Below are positions 36,404 to 48,878 of a stretch of DNA of 64,000 nucleotides, in pieces. The stretch is taken from assembly GCA_025174535.1 (NCBI GenBank), contig JALBUN010000003.1, positions 186,001-250,000 on the forward strand, given 5' to 3'. The notes below the pieces were generated by a model. It made no database searches, had not been told where the DNA came from, and saw only the letters and a program-made list of their open reading frames with translations. Position 1 is the first letter of the stretch. The number at the start of each line of letters is the position of its first letter. Made by a program: the position numbers and the translations under genes. The DNA is from Cantharellus purpuraceus (lineage: Eukaryota; Basidiomycota; Agaricomycetes; Cantharellales; Hydnaceae).

Positions 36404-37318
36404 TTGTTTCAGAGACTATCAAAGCCAGCGAAAGCAGCCATACCCCCTATAGGATTCCGAAGTCCCGAGGGGGTGCCTATTCGTCCACCCTCCAAACTCC
36501 CTGCCCCCGGTCAATTCAGCATCCACGTTTCTATAGAACAAGAGCAACTCGGCTACGGCAGAGTGGGAACAGTATACCCCGTATAGACAACCCCAGTCAG
36601 CTCTCTCTACTACCACTTGTCATCAAATTTGCTGGTCGGCGCCGCTCTGAGAACCTGGCTCGTGAAGTGTGCTTCTACGAAGAGATGGAGTACATGCAAG
36701 GATTAGCCATCGCACGGTGCTATGGCTTTTTCTCAACAGAGATTGACCACAACAGTGAGGTTTTAGGATGGGCAGAATCTGATGCCAAGTATAACCCCGA
36801 TGAGGTCGACTCTCAAGATGATAGTGAGGACACTAGTGACATGGCTCCTCACGCCCTAGACTCTCATCCATGTGAAGATAAGGGAGACATGGAAGAGGAC
36901 TCGGTTTCTCCTTCTCCTGGTAATGAGACGACTTTCGTCTCCATTATGGTGTTGGAAAGGCTCGGCGGACTGATACCTATGGATGTTCAAATGATTCCAC
37001 GTAGGTTTCACGCATCTATCTACACTTTTGAGTTGACCTTCTTTCATAGGCCAGATATCTTTGAGATTTATCATGACATTGGTCGATTCGGGATTGAGCA
37101 CAATGATGTTCGATGGAGAAATATTCTAGAGGCACCCACTACTCATTATTCTCTTGTCTGTCCACACCACGGACACACGCATCAATAGCGCATAGTGGAT
37201 TTCGATCGTTCGAAGAAGTCTGCCTGCTTTCTGGAGTTCATAGACACCTGGCATGAATCATGGCTTTCACCATTGCTTAAAGGTTTATCCAATGGATACG
37301 TTGTCGAACCATGGGATT
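36404..37318 (+). pseudogene. Protein-kinase-like gene, broken by a frameshift and a stop
   Basis: Belongs to a basidiomycete family with a kinase-like fold. In order: a Gly-rich loop LGYGRVGTVY; after a one-base shift near 36,585, LPLVIKFAGRRRSENLARE with the VIK lysine; FYEEMEYMQGLAIARCYGFF; an acidic insert; SIMVLERLGGLIPM in the hinge region; an intron near 37,000; then DIFEIYHDIGRFGIEHNDVR and WRNI, the H-x-D-x-R-W-x-N-I catalytic loop. An in-frame TAG at about 37,186 interrupts the chain just before RIVDFDRSKK, where DFD replaces the usual DFG. The remaining frame ends with a TAG near 37,318. With both breaks the product would lack a complete catalytic core. A sequencing error could explain one but hardly both. 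Confidence 0.75.
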
Positions 37319-37499
37319 AGGTCATGATGACCTTACGTTTACAGCGTACAGTAGTCCATAGAAGCAGAAAGAGACTAACACTAATTGCAAACATATATAG
37401 TACTTTGAGATCAAACATCGCCTGAAAAAAGGAGATGAGTATATAGATTGTAATCTAGTTGATTGTCGCTACTGGTTCATTACACGCCCCTGGTCTGGG

Positions 37500-37830
37500 T
37501 GCCGCTTCAAAGGATAGAGAGAGGACTTCGTCTCTGTAGTGGTGTGAGACAGGCTCAGTGGAATTATACCCATGGATGTCCAGGAGATTCCATCACGTCT
37601 TTGTTCCCTACAACCACACCTTTGAGCAGTTCCCTTTGTTCACATGCCAGATATCTTTGTGATTTATCACGTTATTCGTCGATTCGGGATTAAGCACATT
37701 GACGTACAAATCTTCTAGATGTACTCACCCCTCGTGCTCTCTATCCGCACCATGGACACAAACATCAATAATAGCGCCTAGTGGCTTTCGATCGTGCAGA
37801 ATGTCCGGATTAACACTGTGTCACATTGGC
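37500..37830 (+). pseudogene. Second, more decayed fragment of the same kinase-like gene
   Basis: Matches 36,950-37,230 of the neighbouring pseudogene: CCCATGGATGTCCAGGAGAT near 37,568 against ATGGATGTTCAAATGATTCC, then GCCAGATATCTTTG-GATTTATCA and GTCGATTCGGGATT-AGCACA, then GTGGCTTTCGATCGT against GTGGATTTCGATCGT. No continuous frame remains. Confidence 0.65.
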
Positions 37831-38664
37831 TACACTCATCTTTCATGGATTAATTGAGTGCCCGAGAGATACGCTGTCGGATCGTGGAGTAGAGTTTGTC
37901 GTCTTGCATTCTCAGCACTTAGCCACGAGAATTCATTAATGAAGCAGGAATAGACTGATACTAAATAGAACAAGTGCACACGATACTAGTAACTCAAGAT
38001 CTGACACATGGTTATAAAATGGTCTACGAAACATCAGTGAAAACAGGTGATGGTATAGAGAGGCCTCTTATCTTCCAGCGGGCTGCCGTTGATATGCTAT
38101 TTAGCTCATGAAGGCTTCGGATTCATTGCGGAGGCCGCACCTCGAATCAGTTACCGGTAACTGATTACTAGCTCATTAGTAATTTGGATCTGTAACGCAA
38201 TGGGATACAGTGCCTTCCAATAATCACCCACAGGCGGGTCGGAATATTTGTCATTGGGACTTGGAAGAGTTGGACCCATCGCCTTCCTTATCCCTTAATC
38301 ATTCCTTATCAATCTCCTTCATCCTTCACTTCCCCGGTTCCTTTCATCTTCGTCTCTCTCCTAACCCCCCTTCATTGCATGTCACCAAAGCACCCCTCTC
38401 CTTCAAGTTCGCCATTATTCACTTTGTTACTTGTCTCAAGTGGCGATGGGTCCGATTACGATGTCTGAAACAGCAGTGCAAGATATGTATAATCTAGCTT
38501 CCCGCTTGACCTAAAATTGGATAGCGTGGTGGGCAAGGTCACTATGGTACATGACTTGTGGGTATAAGTGTGCCGACGCAGAACGGGAATAGCTGGTCGT
38601 GGCGGCTCCTGACCATTTTTAATTTTTGCGACGGGAGCCGTGCAGGGAAGATCAAAAACAAGAA
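37831..38664. other. Intergenic, no gene recognised
   Basis: A pyrimidine-rich plus-strand stretch (38,270-38,440) gives a short open frame without family features. The 3' untranslated region of the GT71 gene probably lies at the right end. Confidence 0.4.
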
Positions 38665-40871
38665 CTAAAACCCCTTTCCAATGGGTATGAATCCTAGATC
38701 ATATACAATACCTTCGAATCGAGATAATCGTTCATCGTCACCCCAGAGGACAACCTATACAATAACATGTAAGCTTCTCGACTAAGGCCAGAAGCTTCAC
38801 ACATACCTCTAGCGGTGCAGTGTTCCACTCAATCCCAAGCGGGTTTGGAGCGGAGACTAGCTTCTCCTCACCCGCTTGCTTGACAGTCTGCTTTATCCGC
38901 GGTTTATCCTTCGGCGCTGGATCCTCCCAACCAAGATCAATGCAGAGTGCACTAAAAACACCACCGTGAAAAAACGGCCGGATCCCCCGCTCCAGCGCTG
39001 CGCGCCGTCGCACCTCCTCATTGCCAGGATGTATTGTCCATCCATCATCATCCGCGTTCGCCAACATGTCTGCATCGACGTCATCTGCGCCATGTGTGAC
39101 TGGGTCAGGATACGGCACCTCGCGCAGACGTCGTGGCATTGTATCCAGATTGATGCCATGCAAGTCCCATGAGCCACTGGCAGGAACTGATACAGGTGCG
39201 ACAGGATGCGGGTACGGCCTGACTTGCTTGGTGCGTCCCCAAGAGAAGCCACGATATACGCCTGAAGGTATTTGTTTTAGCAAGTTGTAATGAATGAAAG
39301 CAGGGCGGCCGGCGTTGTCGTATTGTTGCATTGTGTGACCGCAGAATTCCCCAGAACCGGTACCTCGGGGAAATCCACCTGCACCGACGTAACGTCCTGG
39401 TAACGCCCAGCGCTTCCTTAACGCAAGCATCGCAAACCTAAGATAACGATTTACGCATCGAAGTTGAGCCAATGTTAAACAAATTCAAACCCAAATTCAC
39501 AGACTCACCTAAAAACATCCTTGTCACCGTCACTGAAATAAAACCAAAATTTCCAGTCGGTGAGCATGTACAGCGACAGGAGCATCGCATCTAGATGACG
39601 TCGTTTATCAATAATGATCTGACCAGCCTCTTGCTCCCATTCATCGCGACATTGTACGCCAATGATCTGCCAAATCGGATTATTTGCGGATGTTTTCCAA
39701 TAATCTGGTGTAAAGTAAACGCCGAGGCGTTTATAGTTGGGGGCCTCGAATAGAAGCTCGGGATCTATTGCTGGGAGGTTGTCCGAATCCTGAAACATAT
39801 CAGACAGGCGTCAGATGATGACGGAAGAGAAAAATCCGGAAAACGCACCAAGTAGATGACCTCAGCCCACTCGCACTCAACGATACTCTGTGCCTTGAGG
39901 TGATAGTTTTTTGTTCTAGTAGGGTCACGGTCTCTTCCGGACGCTTCTACAAGTTTCGCATTAAGAGAATGTAGCTCGGCTACGATGGGCGAGTTAGGGT
40001 CTGGTCTCTCTGATGGGAAATGAAATATAGCAGCAGGAAGCGTGCATTTGTAGTGCCGTCGAAGTAGCCGGAGCGTCCATACCACACGATGGAGTGTGTC
40101 CTAAAATGGTACTTGTTCGAGTGAGAAAAGTGATCAGCCAAGAACAATGACGAACTGCGTTCCCAGCCGTAAACACTATGCCACGACCCTTGCCTATGAG
40201 TCCTCGTCCACCTCCAGCTACAGGAACGGGATCAAAGGCGCCACTCGCCACCTTCTGTTCTAGAAACCGTGCCATGCGCTCGCGATGATTAATAATTGTC
40301 GAAGAGTTTAGCACGCCCCATACGAGACTGCTTTTGACAAGGAGATCTTTATTGTGATTTGGTACTACATTCGAACATGTCTGCATGCATCTATTAGAAT
40401 AACATATATGGCAAAAGGCAGCCAAACTTACCTCCATGTTCCATGCTACAAAGTCTGCGGGTTCCCATCCCACTCCAGGAGCATTGCGAAATGCTTGCAA
40501 ACGTTCTGGAAGAGTGGCATTGATAGACAAAGGATACAAGTGCGTAGATGAAGCCTCAGTGATTTTCGATGTTGGTCTGAATCCAGCAGAATAATATCTA
40601 CGGAGAGGTTGAAGAGGTGACAACTAGAGCCGGTACAATTGATGATGATATACCGCAACGACAGACTCGGGCTCACTGAAAGAGACAATGTAACAACAAC
40701 CAGGCTCCCCAGAACAGCGGTCAAGACAACCAGTAAAAAGCGCTTTGATGCCCCTCCTCCAGGATTTTTCCTGATAAGTTTCCATTGATGAATAATCCAC
40801 TTCAGCCAATTCGACTTTCCAACTGTCGAGTCGGCCAAAAAAGTAGGCAGGACAAGGGACGAGGGAGCCAT
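38665..40871 (-). CDS. GT71 family alpha-mannosyltransferase (MNN1/MNN2-like), type II membrane protein
   Basis: A Golgi-type enzyme adding mannose to glycans. Start at 40,871 (MAPSSLVLPT); residues ~45-65 form a single membrane anchor (FLLVVLTAVLGSLVVVTLSL). A GT-AG intron at 40,650-40,595 joins it to YYSAGFRPTSK. Later exons show RGIVFTAGNA, an intron, TLHRVVWTLRLLRRHYKC, KAQSIVECEWAEVIYLDSDN (the DSD nucleotide-sugar motif, followed by LPAIDP), then GQIIIDKRRHLDAMLLSLYM, WFYFSDGDKDVFRFAMLALR, FCGHTMQQYD and AFIHYNLLKQIP. A last intron (38,796-38,749) leads to VVLWGDDERLSRFEGIVYDL and a stop at 38,665. Another frame starting MDSTQQ at 40,950 meets a stop and lacks the anchor, so I reject it. 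All catalytic landmarks appear intact. Confidence 0.9.
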
Positions 40872-41526
40872 TGCGGCTGTACGTTACTGACGGTTGGCCA
40901 GGAGGCGAAGGAGATCTATGGCGACGGGTCAACTGCTGCGTACTATCCATAGCGCAGGTGGAACAGGCGCCTGAGCCACTAAATTAGCTACGCCAGAAAT
41001 ATAGGGCGCATCATTGGCTCCATAACTCCCGAGCTCCAATTCAGGGTTCCTGTTGCAAGTTGACGCATGTGCATGATCGACCAACGAACGGCAGCTAGTA
41101 ACAGTGCCGGTGACAGTTCTTGTTGGTGTAACAATATGACAGTTTCAACTGAACATGTCATCTCAAAAACGACCGCGCACATCCTTGCCAATATACATAT
41201 CGTGCCTGTTTTCCTTGAGCGTGTTTCTCGACGCCTTGAAGCAGGCTGAGTCGCAGCAGCGCCAGCCAAGGGAAGCATCCTTCCTGTGTGCAGGCATTCG
41301 GATTAATATTATCAGAGCGAGTACATGGCTCTCAGACTTATCAGTGGTACGTATGAATTGCAGTATGGGTTGCGAGTGTATTACACGTGCTAGAGTAACT
41401 GTATTATGCGGTGACGTCGTTGCTAAAAAATGAGAGTCACTCCCTGACAATAATTGAGGATAGAGATCACGAGATCTGGATTATAGCAATCATTGTATGA
41501 AGACTACAACACGTAATTACTATCGG
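40872..41526. other. Intergenic between GT71 and membrane-protein genes
   Basis: No supported exon. Both neighbours are on the minus strand; the left end should hold the GT71 promoter and the right end the terminator of the membrane-protein gene. Confidence 0.4.
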
Positions 41527-42620
41527 TCATGCAATTTGCGCCTCAATGTGACACTCAGGGAATTCTTTATGACGTTCTGCCCACCACAGTTTCTCGTCTT
41601 GAAGAGCTCGCTTAGTATAAGCAATAGCGAATAATGCTGAGAGTCCGCTCCATCCCCATAAAATAACAGTTGAGGCAGCTACAAAAACCGTTTCATCGGT
41701 AAGGAGCAGTATGGCAACCTGCGCAACAGTCTGAATGAGAAATCCAAGTCCAAGATATAGCGTAAGATCCTCTAGGAGTTTTCGGAACGGTGGAGAGGCC
41801 GTCCAACGCACATCCAGTCGGTTGCGAAAATCTTGCCCACCGGCACCATCACATGCTGTAACATCCTCTATGCTAAGTGTGGAAAGGCATGTATTAGAGG
41901 CTCGAGAGGTCGAAGCACTTGGGGGAAAGGTACTTACAGGAAATATAACATAGGGCGGAGGGGCTTGCCTCCCGGCAAGGAGGACATGCGAAAAGGAACT
42001 GACACTTTTGCACGAGCCAAGAACCAGGTGAGGACCATCTGCACTGCAGCCTCTGCGAAAAGCATGACAGGCCCAAACATGTACCAGCGCATAGACTCCT
42101 TGACTCCTGCAAACGCGCAACAAGTTGTTACGGGGAGCACACCAATTACTAAAGCAATGTGATGAGCAAGGTGGCCATGGAGGTCCAAGGGTACACACGG
42201 AAATTCCATTGAAATGTGTCCCATGTGAGTGCCGTCCTATCTTTTGGTGCACGCTGTCCGCCTTTGCGCAAAAGTTGCCATAGTCTCCACGGCCATTGAG
42301 GGAGATTGAGGGTTGTTGCAACCTCGACTACATTGATCACAGTGGATCTGGATACAGTCGTGCCTGGGTTATCGCGTACACATTAGCAAAACATGAGTCA
42401 AATTTAGAGACGCACCATACTTTAGGCCATAAAATAACACAGCAGGAGTCACGCCGTTGATGAGGACTATGCCTAGTGAAGAAATAGCTATAGACCACCG
42501 TTTTGACGCGATGTCATAGTCCAACGACGGTGGGCCCTCGGATGGGGAAAGGGTGACCTTGGGTGTGCTTAAATGGGATTCAAGTGGGAAAGTCGAGGGA
42601 TTAGTTTGTGAGTCGTCCAT
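41527..42620 (-). CDS. Multi-pass fungal membrane protein, function unknown
   Basis: Start at 42,620 (MDDSQTNPSTFP). The first exon has one membrane segment (IAISSLGIVLINGVTPAVLF) and ends at GLKY. A 54-base intron joins it to GTTVSRSTVINVVEVATTLN, WPWRLWQLLRKGGQRAPKDR, then a membrane segment (SMATLLITL), LPVTTCCAFAGV, MFGPVMLFAEAAVQMVLTWF, an intron, and the C-terminal domain with FRNRLDVRWTASPPFRKLLE, LTLYLGLGFLIQTVAQVAIL, a final pair of membrane segments and the hydrophilic end ECHIEAQIA. The F-x-x-R-x-x-x-x-x-F/W-x-A-S-x-P-F-R pattern is one I know from uncharacterised ascomycete and basidiomycete integral membrane proteins. About six to seven membrane helices in total; no catalytic motif. 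Confidence 0.65.
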
Positions 42621-43710
42621 GTGAGTGAGGAGTACGTATCACGATACGTAGGTCGAAGGAGTGTATGTACCGTACCTGAACGATTCCATTCCTTATAGCT
42701 CCTGGAAGGCAGATACCCAAAACACTGTCATGCACTGCAGTAGAGAATGTACCCATTGGAGTCGACAAGCAGTTAAGAAGGAGCGATTTCGTAACGACGA
42801 TGACAATCTTCATGCCCATCCGTGGGGGCCAGTGAAGTTGTGGGATGTTGCGACCTGACAGGTTACTTCAACTGTGCCATGGAGTTTAATTGGGGCAAAC
42901 GAGAGTTGAGAAGCAGCAATTTGATAAGGAGGATGACAATTATCTTGCCGGTCCTTTCCGACAAACTTCAGGGAGTCCAAGGCTACCCGCTGGAAGCCAA
43001 TCCAATCGTAATATGTTATGTTGATCCAATCAGCCACAGGCTACTACTACCATCAGACCCCGGGATTTTGAACTCCCCAAGTATTTGAAATGATTTTTTT
43101 ACCGACTGTCTAGAGCTTGGAACAATCCCAAATATTAATAAAACCTTAAAAAAGCATGTAAAGACTGTATGACTAGAATTACAGCCTGTCAGGCTAGCCT
43201 GATTTAATGTTACATTAGCAAGCAAGCATGAGGAGCAGGCTGCATGAGCTTGTATGCCCCAGAACGTGTGAGACACGTGATTTTCTACCACAGATTTTTG
43301 TCACTTTGCTTTATATACTTGATATTTAAATTTCTGAATTTTCTCTGAGCTCCTAATGAGCTCTGGCAAGAAGTTCTTAATTTTTTATTTGTCTGCATGA
43401 CACATTGCTGATGCTGCTGGTTCAAGCAGAGATGAAAATGCAAGTCTTGTGCCACAATTCTCCCTCCTATGGTCATCTAGGTGAACTGAAGTCTTGCACT
43501 CAGTTGTAAATCCTTTTTTCTTTGGTCTATCCTATGATGAAGCTTTTACTATGAAGTGACTCGCCCTCAACATGGATGCATATGGGTCCATGGCTCAGCA
43601 GGGCATACAAGAGAATTTTTTCTAGCACCTGCTGGAGTTCACATCTTTGTCCATGAACACCAGCTGTAGATAAGGTCCAGCTCACTGTCTGAACCTACAA
43701 GTTGTTAGTT
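42621..43710. other. Boundary between gene region and transposon-rich region
   Basis: No supported gene. From about 43,100 the sequence is AT-rich and CpG-poor. At 43,470-43,500 the phrase CTAGGTGAACTGAAG matches the copia-like segment near 1,424, suggesting a decayed copia LTR or leader leads into the gag at 43,711. Confidence 0.4.
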
Positions 43711-44965
43711 ATGGGCCCTGCCAGCAAACCAGAATTGCATGCCTTCAAGTTTCCAGGCTCAATGGCCAGAACTACCCACTCTGGGCCAAGCATATGCAAG
43801 CTGCACTGCAGTCTTGCTACCTTTGGCCAATAGTCAATGGTATGGAGACATGTCCAGACCATCTGGTGCAAAAGCAGCTACTGCAGAATGGAAGCTTGAG
43901 TGGAAGGAGCACATGGATTGGTTGCTGTGTGATCAGGCAGCTCAGGGTCTCATGAAGGGCACCACTGAGAGTTCTCAATGGCTGCACATTTCAAAAGCCC
44001 AAACTTTGAAGCAGATATGGGAAACGTGGCATGACATATATGTGACCAATCAGCAACAGATAAATGTCCACTACTGCTTTGAGGAACTATATACTTGGAA
44101 GTATATAGATATGAGCTCTATGGCTGACCACATTGCTACCATGCTTGACCTTGGGCAGAAGATCACAGCAGCAGGTGAGATGCTCCCTGATATACATGTC
44201 ACTTGAGTGCTCACCCTCTCACTCCCCTACAATCAGTCATGGGATGTCATCAAGATCCAACTATTTAACCTGGAATCACCTAAGCTCACCTCTGCCACTG
44301 TCAGCAGCACACTCATTGCAGAATCCAAACATCATTCTAGAGAGAAAGCTAGTGAAACAGCACTACTGGCTGGCAAGAAGATGCACCAGAGCAAAGCCAA
44401 AACCAGATGATGAATGTCACTATTGTCATGAAAAGGGACATTGGGCCATAAGTGTCCCAAGCATGAGGAGGATGAGGGAAAGAAAGGTGGTGGAGGTGCA
44501 GCTAACTTCACTGTCAACAACCTCCAGGAGCTAGGAGAACACTGGATTGGACAGGTATTCATGGTGGAAGGGACTCCAAAGTCAGCCAAGTTAATATTGG
44601 ACTGTGGCACAACATCACACATGTTCTGTGATAAGAGTTTCTTCACTTCCTCACCATCAGGTTCATGCAAATCAATTGCAGTTGGGGATGCCCACAACAT
44701 CCCTGTAGCCAGTCATGGTTCCATTCAATTCAGGAGCATACTACCAGAAGGGTTCCAAACAATCATCCTATTTGGCACTCTGCACATTCCCATGCTCACT
44801 GCAAACTTGGTCAGCCTTGGCAAGTTGCAAATTACTTACCAGTGATAGTGATACATTATACCATATCAAATGCCTCAAGATGCAGAGACAAGCTGCCTAT
44901 GTTGTAATGAGTGGGAGCCTCTGCCTCTGGCATCAGTGCTTAGGCCACCTGCATTTAGATGCAAT
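43711..44965 (+). pseudogene. Ty1/copia retrotransposon Gag-protease remnant
   Basis: The gag starts at 43,711 (MGPASKPELHAF). Another frame continues with RLNGQNYPLWAKHMQAALQS, the usual copia Gag opening, then WLLCDQAAQGLMKGTTES and LKQIWETWHDIY of the UBN2-type Gag. After a TGA in place of an Arg codon (near 44,205) comes LTLSLPYNQSWD. A CCHC knuckle, CHYCHEKGHWA, is at about 44,420. The protease motif LDCGTTSHMFCD is at about 44,598, where the family has L-D-S-G-A. A GAG-pre-integrase-like LWHQCLGHLHLDA is at 44,930. Several frame changes are needed. Integrase, reverse transcriptase and RNase H are absent: the element is cut by the R2 repeat at 44,968. Confidence 0.8.
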
Positions 44966-44967
44966 CT

Positions 44968-45460
44968 TGTTATGCACTAGGTCTGATTGGGGGTTAGAGA
45001 TTGGGTTGGAGATTGGGTTGGAGATTGGGTTGGAGATTGGGTTGGAGATTGGGTTGGAGATTGGGTTGGAGATTGGGTTGGAGATTGGGTTGGAGATTGG
45101 GTTGGAGATTGAGTTGGAGATTGGGTTGGAGTTGACAGTTGGAGTTGGAGCAGGGATCAGGGTGCATCATGGGGGTTGGAACAGACTTGGCTTCAGCTTA
45201 TGTGCTGTTCCCTCACTAATACCTGTGTCTGAGATTTTGGAGATGGAGTATGACTTAGATAGTTCAGATTGGATTTAGAAGCTAGGTGTGATTTGATATT
45301 CAAACTGGGGAATGAAGTCCCCAGTCAGGCAACTTAAATACATATTTGAAATCTAATAATAATTACTCTGGTGATGGGTCTCCGAGGCCAACAGCCTTAT
45401 GTGAGTATGTCTGAGTCCGATGGGGACGGATGTCTGGGTTCCTATGGTGATGCTGATGCA
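44968..45460 (+). repeat. R2 repeat copy with internal 12-bp minisatellite
   Basis: Starts TGTTATGCACTAGG and ends GATGCTGATGCA; shares CTGGGGAATGAAGTCCCCAG and AATCTAATAATAATTACTC with the tandem copies at 4.66-5.5 kb. Target duplications were not found (AATCT left, TCAAT right). It interrupts the copia remnant. Confidence 0.6.
44990..45130. repeat. 12-bp minisatellite GGAGATTGGGTT, about 11-12 units
   Basis: A nearly perfect tandem array inside the R2 repeat. The copies at 4.66-5.5 kb carry only a few degenerate units, so the array expanded here. In frame it spells a Gly-Leu-Glu-Ile repeat, which is not a protein gene. Confidence 0.95.
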
Positions 45461-45852
45461 TCAATTGGATGAGTGAGATTGACTGTGTGTGAGGGCTACG
45501 CTGAATGATGAGGCCACAACAACAAGATACTCAATAAGTGAGAGCTGATAAGAGATAATGCCAGCTGGTACAGCGGATATCCTCAGAGATCACGCTGAGG
45601 AAACTGTGCTGCACCAGGCAAGTTCTTTATACTAGATGATGCAAGGAATAGGGGAACCAAGATAGGGGAACAATAGGGGAGAGATAGGAGAGCGCACCCT
45701 GACAGGCTGTGCTGATAGGGGCGATAAGAAAGGGACTAAAAATAGAAACTGAGTCATATGAACCCTGACATCACCCCTCTCTCAATGCATGTCATCTTGA
45801 TATGCACCATCGTCCTATCCATCTCAGCAGAGACATACCGCAAAGCACTCTA

Positions 45853-47268
45853 TGTTTTGGAACCCACAAAATTATGGTGTTAGGGCAAACTCTAAATCAC
45901 CACAATTCTGTGAATGAACAGCTGAGAAGAATATCAAATCCTACTGCAGCACAACTCCAGAAACGATTTAATGTTTGTACTTTGGTTACAATCGGTTGTA
46001 ATGGTCAATGCAGACAATACACAGGAAGGTAATACATTTCTTAGCAGTAGGGAATGAATAAGACTTCCAGAGTCTAGAGTTCACAGACACTTAGGGGTCC
46101 AGATATTCCAAAAAGAGGGGAATGCACTTAGAGGCTAGAGGAAGTAGGTGGATGAATCCAACCATCCAACCAGTGACACTCTGAAGTGGGTAACAGCAAT
46201 GCACGAAGTAGTCTAGCAACTGCTTCACATGAGTTCAAGATCCTAATGCTCTGCAAAGGCAGTACACACTAGTAACTTAAACAAGAGCACTAATGGCAGG
46301 ACTATCAACAGACAATCTCACCCTGTAGATTCGTAGTCATGCGAGGTAGATACTACACTCATGCCCAAAGCAGGACAATCACTACTTCGAGTGCAATCAA
46401 GTACAGTTACACAACTGTAAGCAACCCTTGAACTGGACAATCAACAGTTACTGAGATATAGAGGATGACACTGTATGTCACTCTAGTCACACTGATGTGC
46501 AAATGATGGGGTAGAAAATGGTTATTATTTTCAGAGGCAGAATGGGCTCCTTTTATATTGTATTTACAGGAGCTGACTAATACTACTGGAAACTTCTACC
46601 TATTAATAGATGGAAACTACTGGAAGCTAGTGGAATATGTGAGAAGGGGGTGGAAGTTTCCTAGCCAATGAGCTGCTTGGATTTGCTCTGACTCATGGCA
46701 TGAGTCATGGATGGAGTCATAGTATGAGTAATCACAGGAGTCATGGTATGAGTCATGGAAGGAGTCATAGCATGAGTCATGGCAGGAGTCATTGCATGAG
46801 TCACCATTACTCAAATAACTCAGTCAATACTTCATTTCCCAGGCTGATCAGCACAGCTATGGGTAGGCACAGCTTCTATTGAACTCTCCACTGAAAATGG
46901 AGTCAGGAGGTGCAGTGGTTGTGAAGATATTGAGCATTTACTGGCAGTGGTGACCAGATTGAGTTGGAGATAGAAATGAGTCATGTGATTGAAAATGAGT
47001 CAGTTGTCTGGGTGACTCTGGCTGACTTTGGGGCTGCTGACATCTGTGAAGGTTTGTGGGTCCATGTGGGTCCCAAAACTTTGCCCAGCAGAACAATAAG
47101 TTTGTAGACTCATTTCTGCATGGAAAATTCCCAAAAAAATATGAAAGAATAGAGAATATTTGAATGGCCCTGAATCAAGAGAAAGCAGCACATATATGCT
47201 GATATTTTGAGGCCATGAAGCAAAATTGTATAGTTTCAGGACTTTAAGGGAAAACCAGTTCCCATACA
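45853..47268 (-). mobile_element. Solo LTR of the 1.44-kb family, copy 3, diverged, TSD CTCTA
   Basis: Starts TGTTTTGGAACCC and ends CCCATACA on the plus strand, the reverse of copies 1 and 4. The five bases CTCTA stand on both sides (45,848-45,852 and 47,269-47,273), a perfect target duplication. The middle and right parts differ clearly from the other copies and contain a local minisatellite, so this is the oldest copy in the window. Confidence 0.88.
46690..46804. repeat. GAGTCATG-type minisatellite inside LTR copy 3
   Basis: About ten imperfect ~11-base units with the core GAGTCATGG/GAGTCATAG. It is absent from the other LTR copies, so it arose after insertion. Confidence 0.9.
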
Positions 47269-47438
47269 CTCTACAAGGTGCTCCCTCACTTTCTGCCAGA
47301 GTCAAGTCCATGAAGAGTCTTGACACTGGTTGTTCTCTTCCCTGAGATAAAGTGGGATGGTAAAATTGCCTTAAAGACTGCTCCTAGCACCATCTCTCCT
47401 GCCCTATAGGTGACCCTGCCTGCGAGCCCTTGGAACAT

Positions 47439-48878
47439 TGTATGGGAACCACCTTTTCCATATCAAATCCTATTTATGCAGCACCAATGTGCTATATTTT
47501 GCTTTTCCATTCCTAAATATCAGCATATATTTGGTGCTTGTACCTGGAATGGACTTATTCAAATATTCTCTAATTTTTCATATTTTTTCAGGAATATTCC
47601 ATGCAGAACTTGGCCCAGAATGATTTATTTCTGCTGTGCTACAGTTGTGGACCCATAGGCACCCACAAACCTTCACACCTGGCTCTCCCCCTTTGGACCA
47701 GGCATTTGGCCTGAATTCAAGCTCAGATGTCTCTGATCAATAAATATTCTCTAACTTGACAACCACAGCCTCTCAGGGCACTATTTTCCATGGAGATCAT
47801 CACCTGAGATGTGGCTATCCATGGCTGTCCAAACCAGTGCAGAAAACAGGGTGGACACCCTTCTTTTTGCCTGATCAGTGCCTAGTTCAGGGATCAGATC
47901 AGCTAATGGGTGATCAAATCAGGTGATTGCCTTGGAATATTCTACCCCTTTCCATAACATTCTAGCTGTTTCCCTCTATTATTAGATAGAACTTTCCAGA
48001 ACCATTATTCAGCTCCTGATCAGTGTTAGTCCAGTGATCAGATCCTGTGATTGGCTTGGAATATTCTACCCCTTTCTTCCACCTTCCACAACCTTCCACA
48101 ACCTTCCAGTAGCTTCCATCTATTAATAGGTAGAATATTCCAGAAGCATTAGTCAGCCCCTGTAAATACAATATATAAGGAGGCCATTCTGCCTCTAAAA
48201 GAATAACATATCATCATATTCTACCCATCTTCTGCACACCAGTGTGACTAGAGTGACATACAGTGTCATCCTCTATCTCAGTAACTGTTGATTACCAGTT
48301 CAAGGATCTTTTACAGTTGTGTAACTGTACTTGATTGCACTCAAAGTAGTGATATTCCTGCTTTGGGTGTGAGTGTAGTATCTGCCTCACGTGACTACAA
48401 ATCTACAGGGTGAGATTGTCTGTCAATAGTCCTGCCATTAGTGCTCTTGTTTAAGTTACTAGTGTGTACTGCCTTTGCAGAGCATTAGAAGCTTGAACTC
48501 ATGTGAAGCAGTTGCTAGACTACTTCACACATCGCTGTTACCCGCTTCTGAGTGCCACTGGTTGGACGGTTGGATTCATCCACCTACTTCCTTTAGCCTC
48601 TAAGTGCATTCCCCTCTTTTTGGGATATCTGGACCCCTAAGCGTCCGTGAACTCTAGACTCTGGAAGTCTTATTCATTTCTTGCTGCTAAGAAACGTATT
48701 ACCTTTCTGCGTATAGTCTGCATTGACCAATACAAAGGATTGTAACCAAAGTACAAACGTTAAATTGTTTCTGGAGTTGTGCTGCAGCAGGGTTTGATAT
48801 TCTTCTCAGCTGTTCATTCACGGAATTGTGGTGATTTAGAGTTTGCCCTAACACCATAATTTTGCGGGTTCCAAAACA
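47439..48878 (+). mobile_element. Solo LTR of the 1.44-kb family, copy 4, TSD AACAT
   Basis: Runs from TGTATGGGAACC to GGGTTCCAAAACA, 1,440 bases, flanked on both sides by AACAT (47,434-47,438 and 48,879-48,883). A TATA-like ATATATAAGG at about 48,170 marks the likely promoter. No retrotransposon coding sequence is attached, as expected after recombination between two LTRs. Confidence 0.92.

Noticed and set aside
40624..40950. Alternative GT71 start MDSTQQLTRR in another frame
   Set aside because: That frame ends in a stop and misses the membrane anchor; the frame starting at 40,871 splices cleanly into the catalytic exons.
44990..45130. Regular short repeats that could be mistaken for a CRISPR array
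   Set aside because: Contiguous 12-bp tandem units without spacers, in a eukaryotic repeat region: a minisatellite.
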